Below, piece after piece: positions 24,890-33,653 of a DNA stretch of 64,000 nucleotides. A model generated the notes under the pieces. The model had not been told where the DNA came from. It did not search any database and saw only the letters and a program-made list of their open reading frames with translations. The stretch's first letter is position 1. Each line of letters opens with the position of its first letter. Origin of the DNA: Micromonospora parathelypteridis (lineage in GTDB: Bacteria; Actinomycetota; Actinomycetes; Mycobacteriales; Micromonosporaceae); the NCBI RefSeq assembly GCF_014201145.1, contig NZ_JACHDP010000001.1:3286001-3350000 (forward strand), read 5' to 3'. The position numbers were made by a program, and so were the translations under genes.

Positions 24890-26377
24890 TCAGGTCCAGG
24901 CGAGCAGCGCCGCCTCCGGATCCGCGAGGAAGTCGCCGATGTCGCGCAGGAACCTCGAGCCCAGCTCGCCATCGATGATCCGGTGGTCGAAGCTCAGCCC
25001 CAGCGTCGTGACCTGACGCACCTTGACCTTGCCCTTGTGCACCCAGGGCATCTCCCGCACCGCGCCGAAGGCCAGGATCGCCGACTCGCCCGGCGGCAGG
25101 ATCGGCGTGCCCGTGTCCACCCCGAACACGCCGACGTTGGTGATGGTCAACGTGCCGCCGGACATGGCCGCCGGCGAGGTACGGCCGGACTTCGCCGTCT
25201 GCACCAGGTCGGTCAGCGAGTCCGCCAGCTCCCGGAGCGAGAGGCGGCCGGCGTCCTTGACGTTCGGCACGATCAGGCCGCGCTCGGTGGCCGCCGCGAT
25301 GCCGAGGTTGACGTACTCCTTCACCACGATCTCGTCGCCGGCCCAGGTCGAGTTGACCATCGGGTGACGCTTGACCGCCAGCAGCACCGCCTTCGCCACC
25401 AGGAGCAGTGGCGAGACCCGTACGTCGCGCCACTCCCGCCGGCCGCGCAGCCGGTCCAGCGCCTTCATCGCCCGGGTCACGTCGACGGTCAGGAACTCCG
25501 TCACGTGCGGGGCGGTGAACGCCGAGCGGGACATGTTCTCGGCGGTGAGCTTGCGGACACCCTTGACCGGGATGCGCTGCTCCCGGTCCGCACCGAAGCT
25601 GGGAGCGGTCGCCGCCACGATCGGCTCGGCCACCACCACCGCCACGGCACCGCTCGCTGCCTGCTGCACGTCCTCGCGGGTGATCGAGCCCAGCGGCCCC
25701 GACCCGGTCAACGTGCTGAGGTCGACCCCGAGGTCCTTGGCGAGCTTGCGCACCGGCGGCTTGGCCAGTACCAGACCGCCGCTGCTCGCCCCATTGCGTC
25801 GATCATGGACTGGTGGTGCCTGGATCGTAGAGGTTGCGGCTGGTTTGTCACCCACCACAACTGCATGATCGACCGCGGGGGGTGCGGGGGGTGCGGGGGG
25901 TTGGGTGGGGACGGCGCCCTTGCGGGGGCGGCGCTTCGCGGCGGTCGTGCGCGGGCCGTAGCCGACCAGCACCGCCGTCCGACCGCCCGGGGCCGCACCG
26001 CCGATCAGGCCGGGCTCCACCATGCCCTCGGCCGGTGCCACCTCCACCGCCGCCAGCGAAGCCGCCGACGGGGTGGGCAGGTCACCGCTGGCCGTGGCCG
26101 TGGTCGACGGCGCCTCCAGCGGGCCGGCGCCCGGGTCGGTGTCGATCGCGATGATCGGCGCACCGACCTCGACCGTGGTGCCCTCCGGGTGGAAGATCGC
26201 CTGCACCTGCCCGGCCCACTTCGCCGGGATCTCCACCGCCGCCTTGGCCGTCTCGACCTCGACGATCGGCTGGTTCAGCTCAATCGTGTCACCGACCTTG
26301 ACCAGCCAGGCCAGGATCTCGCCCTCGGTCAGCCCCTCGCCCAGGTCGGGCAGGTTGAACGTCTTGATCCGGGACAT
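24890..26377 (-). CDS. Dihydrolipoamide acyltransferase, E2 of a branched-chain-type 2-oxoacid dehydrogenase
   Basis: The 495-residue protein has a lipoyl domain (residues 1-80) with the lipoylated Lys in VETAKAAVE. A long Pro/Ala-rich linker follows (about residues 85-195). The peripheral-subunit-binding domain (VRKLAKDLGVDLSTLTGSGP and ITREDVQ) is near residues 200-240, and the catalytic domain carries SFDHRIIDGELG near the end (His and Asp of the acetyltransferase site). Only one lipoyl domain is present. The linker includes VDHAVVVGDKPAATSTIQAP, coded by an inverted repeat (25797-25872). Third gene of the E1alpha-E1beta-E2 operon. ATG 26377 is chosen; GTG 26386 overlaps the E1 beta stop as GTGA. 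Confidence 0.92.
   Translation of the reverse strand: MSRIKTFNLPDLGEGLTEGEILAWLVKVGDTIELNQPIVEVETAKAAVEIPAKWAGQVQAIFHPEGTTVEVGAPIIAIDTDPGAGPLEAPSTTATASGDLPTPSAASLAAVEVAPAEGMVEPGLIGGAAPGGRTAVLVGYGPRTTAAKRRPRKGAVPTQPPAPPAPPAVDHAVVVGDKPAATSTIQAPPVHDRRNGASSGGLVLAKPPVRKLAKDLGVDLSTLTGSGPLGSITREDVQQAASGAVAVVVAEPIVAATAPSFGADREQRIPVKGVRKLTAENMSRSAFTAPHVTEFLTVDVTRAMKALDRLRGRREWRDVRVSPLLLVAKAVLLAVKRHPMVNSTWAGDEIVVKEYVNLGIAAATERGLIVPNVKDAGRLSLRELADSLTDLVQTAKSGRTSPAAMSGGTLTITNVGVFGVDTGTPILPPGESAILAFGAVREMPWVHKGKVKVRQVTTLGLSFDHRIIDGELGSRFLRDIGDFLADPEAALLAWT
25797..25872. repeat. Palindromic element B, within the E2 coding sequence
   Basis: GTCGATCATG (25797-25806) and CATGATCGAC (25863-25872) are exact complements; the next 11 bases on each side also pair with three mismatches. 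The 76-base element sits in the linker-coding part of the E2 gene and keeps the frame open. Confidence 0.65.
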
Positions 26378-26382
26378 GTCGC

Positions 26383-27372
26383 TCACCAACCGAAGGTGCG
26401 GTCGACGGCGTCGAGCACCCGGTCGAGGTCGGGCAGGTATTCCTCTTCCACCCGGGCGGCCGGGTAGGGGGTGTCGAAGCCGGTCACCCGCAACACGGGC
26501 GACTCGAGGGAGTAGAAGCACTCCTCGGTGATCCGGGCGGCCAGCTCGGCGCCGAGGCCGATGTTCGACGGCGCCTCGTGCACCACCACCGCGCGGCCGG
26601 TGCGCTTCACCGACTCGTAGGCCGCCGCCAGGTCCAGCGGGGAGAGCGAGCGCAGGTCGATGACCTCCAGCTCCCGGCCGTCCTCGGCGGCAGCGGTCGC
26701 CGCCTCCAGGCAGGTCCGCACCATCGGGCCGTAGGCCAGCACGGTGACGTCCGTGCCGGGCCGCACCACACGAGCCGAGTGCAGGGGGTACGCCTCGGAC
26801 AGCGGCGCGTCCAGGTCGACCTGCCCCTTCTCCCAGTAGCGCCGCTTGGGCTCCAGGAAGACGATCGGATCGTCCGAGGCGATGGCCTGCTGGATCATCA
26901 CGTACGCGTCCTGCGGGTTGGAGCAGGTCACCACCTTCAGGCCGGCCGTGTGCGCGAAGTACGCCTCGGGCGACTCGGAGTGGTGCTCGACCGCGCCGAT
27001 GCCGCCGCCGTACGGAATCCGGATGACCATGGGGATGTTGAGCCTGCCGCCCGAGCGGTAGTGCATCTTCGCGACCTGCGACACGATCTGGTCGTACGCG
27101 GGGTAGACGAAGCCGTCGAACTGGATTTCGCAGATCGGGCGGTAGCCACGGATGGCAAGACCGACCGCGGTGCCGATGATGCCGGACTCGGCCAGCGGGG
27201 TGTCGATCACCCGCTGGTCGCCGAAGTCCTTCTGGAGCCCGTCGGTGATCCGGAAGACGCCGCCGAGCTTGCCGACGTCCTCGCCCATGATGATGACCTT
27301 GGGGTCGTTCTCCAGGGCGCGGCGCAGGCCGGTGTTGAGGGCCTTGCCGAGGGTGAGCGTCTCCGTGGCCAT
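26383..27372 (-). CDS. 2-oxoacid dehydrogenase E1 component, beta subunit
   Basis: The 329-residue protein begins MATETLTLGKALNTGLRRAL and has the family landmarks: VIIMGEDVGKLGGVFRIT, DTPLAESGIIGTAVGLAIRG, EIQFDGFVYPAYDQIVSQVA, MVIRIPYGGGIGAVEHHSES and the C-terminal YPAARVEEEYLPDLDRVLD. It forms the alpha2beta2 E1 with the next upstream gene. The frame open further upstream is the E1 alpha gene read out of frame. Start ATG 27372 overlaps the E1 alpha stop by one base, so the two are translationally coupled. Confidence 0.94.
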   Translation of the reverse strand: MATETLTLGKALNTGLRRALENDPKVIIMGEDVGKLGGVFRITDGLQKDFGDQRVIDTPLAESGIIGTAVGLAIRGYRPICEIQFDGFVYPAYDQIVSQVAKMHYRSGGRLNIPMVIRIPYGGGIGAVEHHSESPEAYFAHTAGLKVVTCSNPQDAYVMIQQAIASDDPIVFLEPKRRYWEKGQVDLDAPLSEAYPLHSARVVRPGTDVTVLAYGPMVRTCLEAATAAAEDGRELEVIDLRSLSPLDLAAAYESVKRTGRAVVVHEAPSNIGLGAELAARITEECFYSLESPVLRVTGFDTPYPAARVEEEYLPDLDRVLDAVDRTFGW

Positions 27373-28547
27373 CAGTGGGCGCTCCCTTCGAAGGACTCCA
27401 TGTAGCGGGTGAACTGGGCGCGCTGCTCGTCGAGCAGCGGAGAGCCGTTCGGGTAGACGTGGTCGAACATCGTCACCGGCTCGGGGTTGGGCATGTCGAG
27501 CACCCGCTCGCGCAGGTGCACCGACTCGCGGCGGGCCTGCTCGTCGACCTCGGCGAAGAAGTCCGCGTCGGCGATCTGCTGCTTCTCCAGGAAGGCCTTG
27601 ACCCGGGTGATGGGGTCCTTGGCCTGCCACGCCTCGACCTCGCTGGCGATTCGGTAGCGGGTCGGGTCGTCGGAGGTGGTGTGCGCGCCCATCCGATAGG
27701 TGTACGCCTCGATCAGGCTGGGGCCCTGCCCGTGGCGGGCGTTGTCCAGCGCCGTGCGGGTGACCGCGTACGAGGCGAGCACGTCGTTGCCGTCCACCCG
27801 TACGCCGGGGAAGCCGAAGCCGGCGGCCCGCTGGTAGAGCGGGACGCGGGTCTGCCGCTCCAGCGGCTCGGAGATCGCGTACTGGTTGTTCTGGCAGAAG
27901 AAGACCAGCGGGGCGTTGAACACGCTCGCCCAGACGAACGCCTCGTTCACATCGCCCTGGCTGGTGGCCCCGTCGCCGAAGTAGGCGATCGCCGCTTCGC
28001 CGTCGTCGGTGCCGGTCTTGCCGTCCATGGTGATCCCCATGGCGTAGCCGGTCGCGTGGAGGGTCTGCGCACCGATGACGATCGTGTACATGTTGAACTT
28101 GAACTCGTTCGGGTCCCAGCCGCCCTGGTCGACACCGCGGAACAGGCCGAGCGGCATGATCGGGTCGATGCCCCGGCAGTAGAGGACGCCGTGTTCCCGG
28201 TAGGTCGGGAAGGCCATGTCCTGCGTCCGCAGCGCCCGCCCCGACCCGACCTGCGCGGCCTCCTGGCCGAGCAGGCTGGCCCAGAGGCCCAGCTCGCCCT
28301 GGCGCTGAAGAGCGGTCGCCTCGGCGTCGAGCTTGCGGACCAGCACCAGGTCGCGGTAGAGGCCGCGGTACTCCTCGTCGGTGAAGTCGACGCGGTATTC
28401 GGTGCCGTCCGGGCTGGTGTGGCTCTCGATCCGCTCGCCGTCGGGGGTGAGTAGCTGCACCAGTTCAGGGTCGCCGGCCGCGCCCTTCTTGGAGCGGGGT
28501 GCCGCCCGCCTGCTGCGGGTGGTGCCTCCGGGGTCGCCCTTTGCCAT
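27372..28547 (-). CDS. 2-oxoacid dehydrogenase E1 component, alpha subunit
   Basis: The 391-residue protein carries the thiamine diphosphate motif GDGATSQGDVNEAFVWASVF through CQNNQ (residues about 200-230) and the FRGVDQGG, YREHGVLYCRGIDP and GMGITMDG-like segments. It has an Arg/Lys-rich N-terminal extension of about 30 residues. Size, a separate beta gene and an N-terminal domain rich in charged residues fit branched-chain 2-oxoacid dehydrogenase better than pyruvate dehydrogenase, which in actinobacteria is usually a single-chain E1. No E3 gene is present here. Start ATG 28547 has GGGAGAG upstream. First gene of the operon. Confidence 0.92.
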   Translation of the reverse strand: MAKGDPGGTTRSRRAAPRSKKGAAGDPELVQLLTPDGERIESHTSPDGTEYRVDFTDEEYRGLYRDLVLVRKLDAEATALQRQGELGLWASLLGQEAAQVGSGRALRTQDMAFPTYREHGVLYCRGIDPIMPLGLFRGVDQGGWDPNEFKFNMYTIVIGAQTLHATGYAMGITMDGKTGTDDGEAAIAYFGDGATSQGDVNEAFVWASVFNAPLVFFCQNNQYAISEPLERQTRVPLYQRAAGFGFPGVRVDGNDVLASYAVTRTALDNARHGQGPSLIEAYTYRMGAHTTSDDPTRYRIASEVEAWQAKDPITRVKAFLEKQQIADADFFAEVDEQARRESVHLRERVLDMPNPEPVTMFDHVYPNGSPLLDEQRAQFTRYMESFEGSAH

Positions 28548-29066
28548 CGGTCTCTCCCTGTCGTGTCTGCGTCGGCACCGGGGGGTCACCCGGCCACGCA
28601 ACTCGTGCGCCTGTCCGGCTGCTGCCGGACCGGTTCCTGGCGGCCGCGCCTAGCCCCGGTGGGGGTTGCCGCACGGCGTGAGCCGGGTTCTGGCCGAACC
28701 CGGATCGGGGAGTGCCAGCGCGCAACCGCGCCTGCCGCGAGGGTGCGCGGAGGTCACGGCTGCGTTGCCGTCGTGCTCCATATTCGCAGAGCAGGTGAGC
28801 GCGCCCACAGTACGCCTGCCTCGCGTTCCGACCGCTCACCCTTTGCCGCCGTTTGTCGCCATCATGCCGGCCTGCGTGCCGAGACGTTCCGGCGACGATT
28901 CGTCACCGTTCGGTCACCACCGCGTGTCGACACGCGGTGGAGGTTGGCTGACGCAGGGTGACTGGGCGAGGCTGATTCCCGCAGGATCGCGCCTATCGGG
29001 TTATATGCCGGCTTTCTGGCTGGCGGTGTTCATCCATGTCCTCCGGCGGCCGACGACAAGGGGTGT
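28548..29066. other. 519-base divergent intergenic region
   Basis: It separates the dehydrogenase operon from the DPDPT-repeat gene and must hold both promoters. Visible structure: GTCCGGC-TGCT-GCCGGAC (28613-28630), and CCGGGTTC-TGGCC-GAACCCGG (28683-28703), a 21-base palindrome that could be an operator. TTATAT lies near 29003. No convincing gene is present. Confidence 0.5.
28683..28703. promoter_or_regulatory. Palindrome upstream of the dehydrogenase operon
   Basis: CCGGGTTC and GAACCCGG are perfect 8-base arms with a five-base spacer, 136 bases upstream of the E1 alpha start. It could bind a regulator or be part of a leader structure. Confidence 0.35.
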
Positions 29067-29918
29067 GTGGTGCAGGAGCCAGGTGACGGTCCCGGCACAC
29101 CAGCCCTCGGCCGGCACCGGTCGGCCGGTGGCTACCGCCGGGTGGTCGGTGTCCACCGTGCCCCCGGCACAGCCGGTCCCTCCCGCGGTTACCTGCTCAC
29201 CGTCGCGCTGCTGGCCGGCACCGCGTCCATGCCCATCCTCGCCGCCATCAGCGCGGGTTCGGCCACCCCGGGCAGCACCGCGCTGCCGGACAGCAGCACC
29301 CCGTTCATCCCGACCCCGTCGGTCGGGCCGGTCGTGATTCCGCTACCGGTGACCAGCCAGCCGGCGCTGCCACCACCCGGCACACCCAGCGTCGGCCCGA
29401 CCAGCGGCTGGCTGCCCGCCGCTCCCCGGCGTACCCAGGATGGGCCGGCGTCGGGGCCGACAGTGACCGACCGGGGGCCTGCCCGGCCGGCGACCTACCC
29501 GCCGCCGGCGCCGAGGCCCACCCGGGGCACCTTGCCGACCATCCCGCCGCCACCGACCGGTACGCCGACCGACCCTCCGGACCCCGATCCGACGGACCCC
29601 GATCCGACTGATCCCGATCCGACTGATCCCGATCCGACTGATCCCGATCCGACTGATCCCGATCCGACGGACCCTGGGCCGACCGATCCCGATCCGACGG
29701 ACCCCGGGCCGACGGACCCCGATCCGACCCCGACTCTGACGCAGGACCCGACACCCACGCAGGACCCGCCGGACGCCCCGACTGCGACCGCCGTGCCGAC
29801 CACTGCCCTGTCCGTGCCGGCCTCCACACCCGCGCCGCCCGCCAGCCCTGCTGCCCCGACCAGCGGACCCAACCCGGACGGACCAACGCACCCGACGGTG
29901 TCGCCGACGGTACGGTGA
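29067..29918 (+). CDS. Pro/Thr/Asp-rich repeat protein with N-terminal membrane anchor
   Basis: The 283-residue protein has a basic start, one hydrophobic span (YLLTVALLAGTASMPILAA, about residues 42-60) and a long extracellular tail. The tail is rich in Pro, Thr, Ser, Asp and Gly and contains ten DPDPT/DPGPT pentads in a row (residues 172-221). No enzymatic domain is visible. Such tails are typical of wall-spanning spacers. It lies 66 bases ahead of the PAP2-like gene in the same direction. GTG start at 29067. Confidence 0.7.
   Translation: MVQEPGDGPGTPALGRHRSAGGYRRVVGVHRAPGTAGPSRGYLLTVALLAGTASMPILAAISAGSATPGSTALPDSSTPFIPTPSVGPVVIPLPVTSQPALPPPGTPSVGPTSGWLPAAPRRTQDGPASGPTVTDRGPARPATYPPPAPRPTRGTLPTIPPPPTGTPTDPPDPDPTDPDPTDPDPTDPDPTDPDPTDPDPTDPGPTDPDPTDPGPTDPDPTPTLTQDPTPTQDPPDAPTATAVPTTALSVPASTPAPPASPAAPTSGPNPDGPTHPTVSPTVR
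29580..29729 (+). repeat. 15-bp tandem repeat coding (DPDPT)10
   Basis: Ten consecutive 15-base units encode DPDPT or DPGPT. The central units are nearly identical (GATCCCGATCCGACT), so the number of copies is likely to vary between strains. Confidence 0.85.
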
Positions 29919-29984
29919 CGATCAGGCGCGGCCCATCCGGTGCCGGCGGTGTTCCGGCGGTAGACACGTACCGGAGGGGGTGGC

Positions 29985-30608
29985 GTGGGCGGCGGTGCGG
30001 AATTCCGCCCGGTCACCACCCGGCCCGGCCCAGGGGTGCGAATCGCCCGGCTGGTCACCGAGGTGACCGCGCCGGCCGTGCTCGTGTCACTGCTGATCAT
30101 CACCGTGAGCTGGCACAGCGCACGCCGACCGGGTCAGGGCCTGGTCTGGGGTCTGATCGCCACGCTCTTCGTCACCGGCATTCCGTTCGCCTACATCATC
30201 GGCGGGGTACGCCGTGGCCGGCTCACCGATCATCACGTCGGCCGCCGGGAGCAGCGTCGGGCGCCGCTGCTGGTCGGTCTCGGTTCGGTGGCGGCGGCGC
30301 TCGCCCTGCTCGCCGTCTTCGGCGCGCCCCGCCCGGTGCTGGCGCTGGCAGTGGCCGGGCTCGTCGGTCTCGTGGTCACCGTGTCGGTGAGTCACTGGTG
30401 GAAAATATCGATCCACTCGGCGGTGGGCGCCGGCACGCTGGTGATCCTGATGCTGACCTTCGGGACCCGGCTGGTCGTCGCGGCACCGCTGCTGGCGTTG
30501 GTCGGCTGGTCCAGAGTGCGGCTGAGGGACCACACGGTGGCGCAGGTGCTCGCCGGTGGTGTGCTCGGCGCGCTGATCGCCGTGGTGGTCTTCGGCGCGC
30601 TGCGCTGA
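29985..30608 (+). CDS. PAP2-like membrane phosphatase-fold protein with degenerate motif
   Basis: The 207-residue protein has about six membrane spans. It carries SVSHWWKISIHSA, corresponding to the second PAP2 motif (SGH region), and SRVRLRDHTVAQVLAG, matching the third motif SRxxxxxHxxxDV but with Gln in place of the Asp. The first motif KxxxxxxRP is replaced by GRLTDHHVGRREQR. This form occurs in actinomycetes and may or may not be an active lipid phosphatase. GTG start at 29985. Confidence 0.7.
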   Translation: MGGGAEFRPVTTRPGPGVRIARLVTEVTAPAVLVSLLIITVSWHSARRPGQGLVWGLIATLFVTGIPFAYIIGGVRRGRLTDHHVGRREQRRAPLLVGLGSVAAALALLAVFGAPRPVLALAVAGLVGLVVTVSVSHWWKISIHSAVGAGTLVILMLTFGTRLVVAAPLLALVGWSRVRLRDHTVAQVLAGGVLGALIAVVVFGALR

Positions 30609-30649
30609 CGGCGGTCACCTCCCGACCGAGGCGCGCCGCGTCCGGCGGG

Positions 30650-30684
30650 CCCGGAGTGGGCGGCGCGGTGCCGCCCGCCCCGGG
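30650..30684. terminator. Bidirectional hairpin
   Basis: CCCGGAGTGGGCGGC pairs with GCCGCCCGCCCCGGG (13 of 15) between the PAP2-like gene and the converging gene at 30690. Confidence 0.65.
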
Positions 30685-30689
30685 ATCCG

Positions 30690-31913
30690 TTAGGCGCCGT
30701 CGTCGGCGAGGCGGTGCCGGTTCGCTTCGATCCAGGCATCCAGGGCGGCCGGGTCGTCCGGGTCCACCCCGTCGGCCATGAGCTGCGCCACCGCGGCGGT
30801 CGCCGGGCTACGCCGCTCACCCGTCGAGTAGAGGCGCGCGAACTCCGGCACCATCTCCTCGATCGCTTCGTCGGTGCGGGTCGCCGCCGCTTCGGGCAGC
30901 CCGCGCTGGCGCGACGCGTACCGCGCCCAGGCGCGCAGCACCCGGGGCAGCATCGCCGCGTCGTCCATGTCCAACACCGCGCGGCGGTGCACCCAGTCCA
31001 GCAGGAAGAGCCCGGACACCGCGGGGCTCCAGCGCATCGGGTCGCCGTCCGGGAAGCTCGCCGAATGGTCCAGCACCAGGCTCAGGCAGAAGTGCAGGGA
31101 GGCCAACTCCGGGCCGTCGACGGTGTCCAGCCCGAAACGGGCGGCCTCCGGCGCGGCGAGGAACCGCCGGACCAGGTCGGTGCGCTCGGCAGCGGAGAGC
31201 GGCTCGACCTCGGCCGGGCCGGTCGGGTCGGCCGCGGTGGGCAGCAACGCCAGCCGGGCACCGACCAGTGCCCGGTCGGTGGCGAGGGAACCCTCGCCGG
31301 GCAGCTCGCTCAGGTCGTCGGTCACCGCGAGGTGGCGGGCCACCTCGCCACGGAGCCGGGCCGGATTCTCGGTCCGGAACCAGGTCAACTCGTCGTCGGC
31401 GCACATCTGTCGGACCTGGTCCAGGATCCGTTCGGCCGGCCCGCCGACGAAGATGTCCTTGGTGATCCCGATGTTGTGGTCCACGAGGGCCACCAGCGCG
31501 TGCTCGGCACCGCCGGACGCGTCGTCGTAGGCGAAGGTGGCGAGGTAGGAGGTCTGGTCGCCGTACACGTCGCCGTACGCCCAGGTGCCGGTGAGGTGCA
31601 CCCGGCCGAGCTGACCGGACCAGGCGGGCGCCTGGCTGCCCGGACGCACCCGCTCGGTGCCCTCGGCGTTCGGGACCAGCGCGGCGAAGACCTGCCGGAT
31701 GGTGGTCGCCGCCGCGATCCGGCGACGAGCGGTTGCGGCGAGGAACCCGGTGACGAACTCCCGTACGGCGGTGTCGCGGTCGGTCTCCGCGATGGCGTAG
31801 ACACTGCCCAGCAGCGCGCTGCCGAGCATCTCGGCGTCGAGGGCGGACTCCAGCTTGGTCACGTCGCGTGCGGCGTGCAGCACCGCGTCGTAGGGGGTCT
31901 CAGGCGTGGCCAT
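30690..31913 (-). CDS. Conserved hypothetical protein, 407 aa
   Basis: I do not recognise this soluble protein. The first 70 residues are helical (VLHAARDVTKLESALDAEML, SALLGSVYAIAETDRDTAV). A beta-rich middle follows (HLTGTWAYGDVYGDQTSYLA, EHALVALVDHNIGITKDIFV). The C-terminal half is helical and mostly hydrophobic-acidic (LLDWVHRRAVLDMDDAAMLP, RVLRAWARYASRQRGL). No signal peptide, membrane span or catalytic motif is evident. It is transcribed in the same direction as the downstream GTPase pair, 54 bases from it. Confidence 0.7.
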   Translation of the reverse strand: MATPETPYDAVLHAARDVTKLESALDAEMLGSALLGSVYAIAETDRDTAVREFVTGFLAATARRRIAAATTIRQVFAALVPNAEGTERVRPGSQAPAWSGQLGRVHLTGTWAYGDVYGDQTSYLATFAYDDASGGAEHALVALVDHNIGITKDIFVGGPAERILDQVRQMCADDELTWFRTENPARLRGEVARHLAVTDDLSELPGEGSLATDRALVGARLALLPTAADPTGPAEVEPLSAAERTDLVRRFLAAPEAARFGLDTVDGPELASLHFCLSLVLDHSASFPDGDPMRWSPAVSGLFLLDWVHRRAVLDMDDAAMLPRVLRAWARYASRQRGLPEAAATRTDEAIEEMVPEFARLYSTGERRSPATAAVAQLMADGVDPDDPAALDAWIEANRHRLADDGA

Positions 31914-31967
31914 GCTTCGACCCTACGCCGCCCAGGGCGCACGGAGAGCGGTAGCGAGTCGCGGGCG

Positions 31968-33653
31968 TCAGCGGCGGGCGGCGTCCCGCAGCGCGTCGCG
32001 CGCCTGCGCGTACGAGCCGAGCACGATCCGCACCGGTGTCAACACGTACTCCTCGCCCACCCGGGCGACCTTCGCCGTCAGCCGCTGCTCGGCGCGGGCC
32101 CGGGCGCGCCGAGCGGCCCAGCGCACCACCGGCCGGGTCAGCGCCGCCACCACCAGTCCGGCCAGCAGGCCGCCGAGCAGCAGCAGGGTGGGCAGCGGCA
32201 CCTGACCGACCATCGGGTTGTCCAGCGCGGGCAGGCCGAGCGCCCGCAGCGCGTAGCCGAGCACCAACCAGCCCAGCCCGACCACGGCGGCGAGGGTGAC
32301 CAACCACTGCACACCGCCGACGATCCGCCACCACAGCGGCCGACGGCTCAGGCCGAGGTCGGTGCCGGCGATCGTGCGGTCCAGCGCGTCCGGCAGGTCG
32401 CCGAGGCGGGACCGGGCGGCGGAGGTCACGGCACCGGGCCAGGCGGCGGGCAGGTCGGTGGCGGCCCGGTCGGCCACCGCGCGGATCGCGAGACCCAGCG
32501 CCGAGCGCTGGGCGGCCGTGGGGTCCGGGACCGAGGTGGCCGCGACCAGGCTCTCCGCCGGGTCGGCCTGGTCGCCGGTCGGACCGGGCAGGTGCAGCCG
32601 ACGCAGCGGGTCGGGTCGCAGCCGCCGCCAGCCTCGGACCACGGGCCAGCCGGTGGCCGCGCCGGCCCGGTGCCGGTACGCCTGCTCCACCGCCTCGGTG
32701 ACCGCGGGCACTCCGGCCGCCCCGGCCAATGCCCGGTTCAGCCCGTCGACCGCGGTGTCGTCCGGTCCACCCGCCGGCCGGGCCGAGCCGACCAGCTCGT
32801 CCAACCCGGCGACAACCGTGTCGACGTCACCGGCGAGCCGGCGCAGCGCGGCCTGCCGCTCGGCGACCGTACGCTCCAGCGCGCTGCGCAGCCCCACCAT
32901 CCCAGCCGGGTCGATGGCGGTGGTGGACAGCAGCGGCACGCCGGTCAGCCCGTCCGTGTCGAGTAGTCGGCGCAGGTCGTCCAGGACCCGGGGCAACTCG
33001 GCCGGGGTCAGCCGGTCGGCCTGGTTGAGCACGACGACGGTGACGTCGCGGTGCCGGTGGAACTCGCGCAGGTAGCTGTCGTGGATGACCCGATCGGCGT
33101 ACTTCTGCGGGTCGACCACCCAGACCACCTGGTCGACAAGACCGAGGAGCCGGTCCACCTCGAGCCGGTGGGACCGCTGGACCGAGTCGAAGTCGGGCAG
33201 GTCGAGCAGGATCAGCCCGTGCAGCGCCGTCTCGTCGTCCGCGTCCAGGGCGCTCTCCCGGACGAAGCGGTGTCGGGGCAGCACGCCGATCCAGTCGAGC
33301 AGCCGGTTGGCGCCCTCCAGTGGCCCCCACACGCAGGCGTGGGTGACGCCGGTGGTCGGCCGGCGGACCCCGACCGGCGAGAGTTCCAGCTGGGCCAGGG
33401 CGTTGAAGAGGCTGGACTTGCCGCTGCCCGTCGCACCGGCCAGCGCGACCACGGTGTGGTCCCGGGACAGCGCGAGCCGGGTGCCGGCCCGCTCGACCAG
33501 GGTGTGCGCGGGCACCAGCTCGGCGTCGGGCAGCAGGCCGTCGACCGCGGTCAGGAAGCGACGCACCGCCTCCAGGCGGGCGATCAACGCGTCGGCGTCG
33601 ACCCGCTGGTCACCGCGGAACGCCTCGCGTACCCGGCCGGTGATGTTGGTCAC
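31968..33653 (-). CDS. Dynamin-type GTPase with C-terminal membrane spans (second of a pair)
   Basis: The 561-residue protein has a GTPase domain: G1 AGATGSGKSSLFNALA at about residue 72, a conserved Thr in RRPTTGVTHACVW (G2), G3 LDLPDFDSVQ, and G4 VLNQADRL. After a long helical region with a few basic turns, two hydrophobic spans (WLVTLAAVVGLGWLVLGYAL and LLLLGGLLAGLVVAAL) lie near residues 460-515, and a charged end follows. It resembles actinobacterial membrane-associated dynamin-like GTPases acting in membrane or division processes. GTG 33653 overlaps the stop of the previous gene (GTGA). The two GTPases are one operon. Confidence 0.82.
   Translation of the reverse strand: MTNITGRVREAFRGDQRVDADALIARLEAVRRFLTAVDGLLPDAELVPAHTLVERAGTRLALSRDHTVVALAGATGSGKSSLFNALAQLELSPVGVRRPTTGVTHACVWGPLEGANRLLDWIGVLPRHRFVRESALDADDETALHGLILLDLPDFDSVQRSHRLEVDRLLGLVDQVVWVVDPQKYADRVIHDSYLREFHRHRDVTVVVLNQADRLTPAELPRVLDDLRRLLDTDGLTGVPLLSTTAIDPAGMVGLRSALERTVAERQAALRRLAGDVDTVVAGLDELVGSARPAGGPDDTAVDGLNRALAGAAGVPAVTEAVEQAYRHRAGAATGWPVVRGWRRLRPDPLRRLHLPGPTGDQADPAESLVAATSVPDPTAAQRSALGLAIRAVADRAATDLPAAWPGAVTSAARSRLGDLPDALDRTIAGTDLGLSRRPLWWRIVGGVQWLVTLAAVVGLGWLVLGYALRALGLPALDNPMVGQVPLPTLLLLGGLLAGLVVAALTRPVVRWAARRARARAEQRLTAKVARVGEEYVLTPVRIVLGSYAQARDALRDAARR

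Noticed and set aside
29580..29729. CRISPR-like repeats
   Set aside because: The units are contiguous 15-base coding repeats without spacers; they belong to a DPDPT tail.
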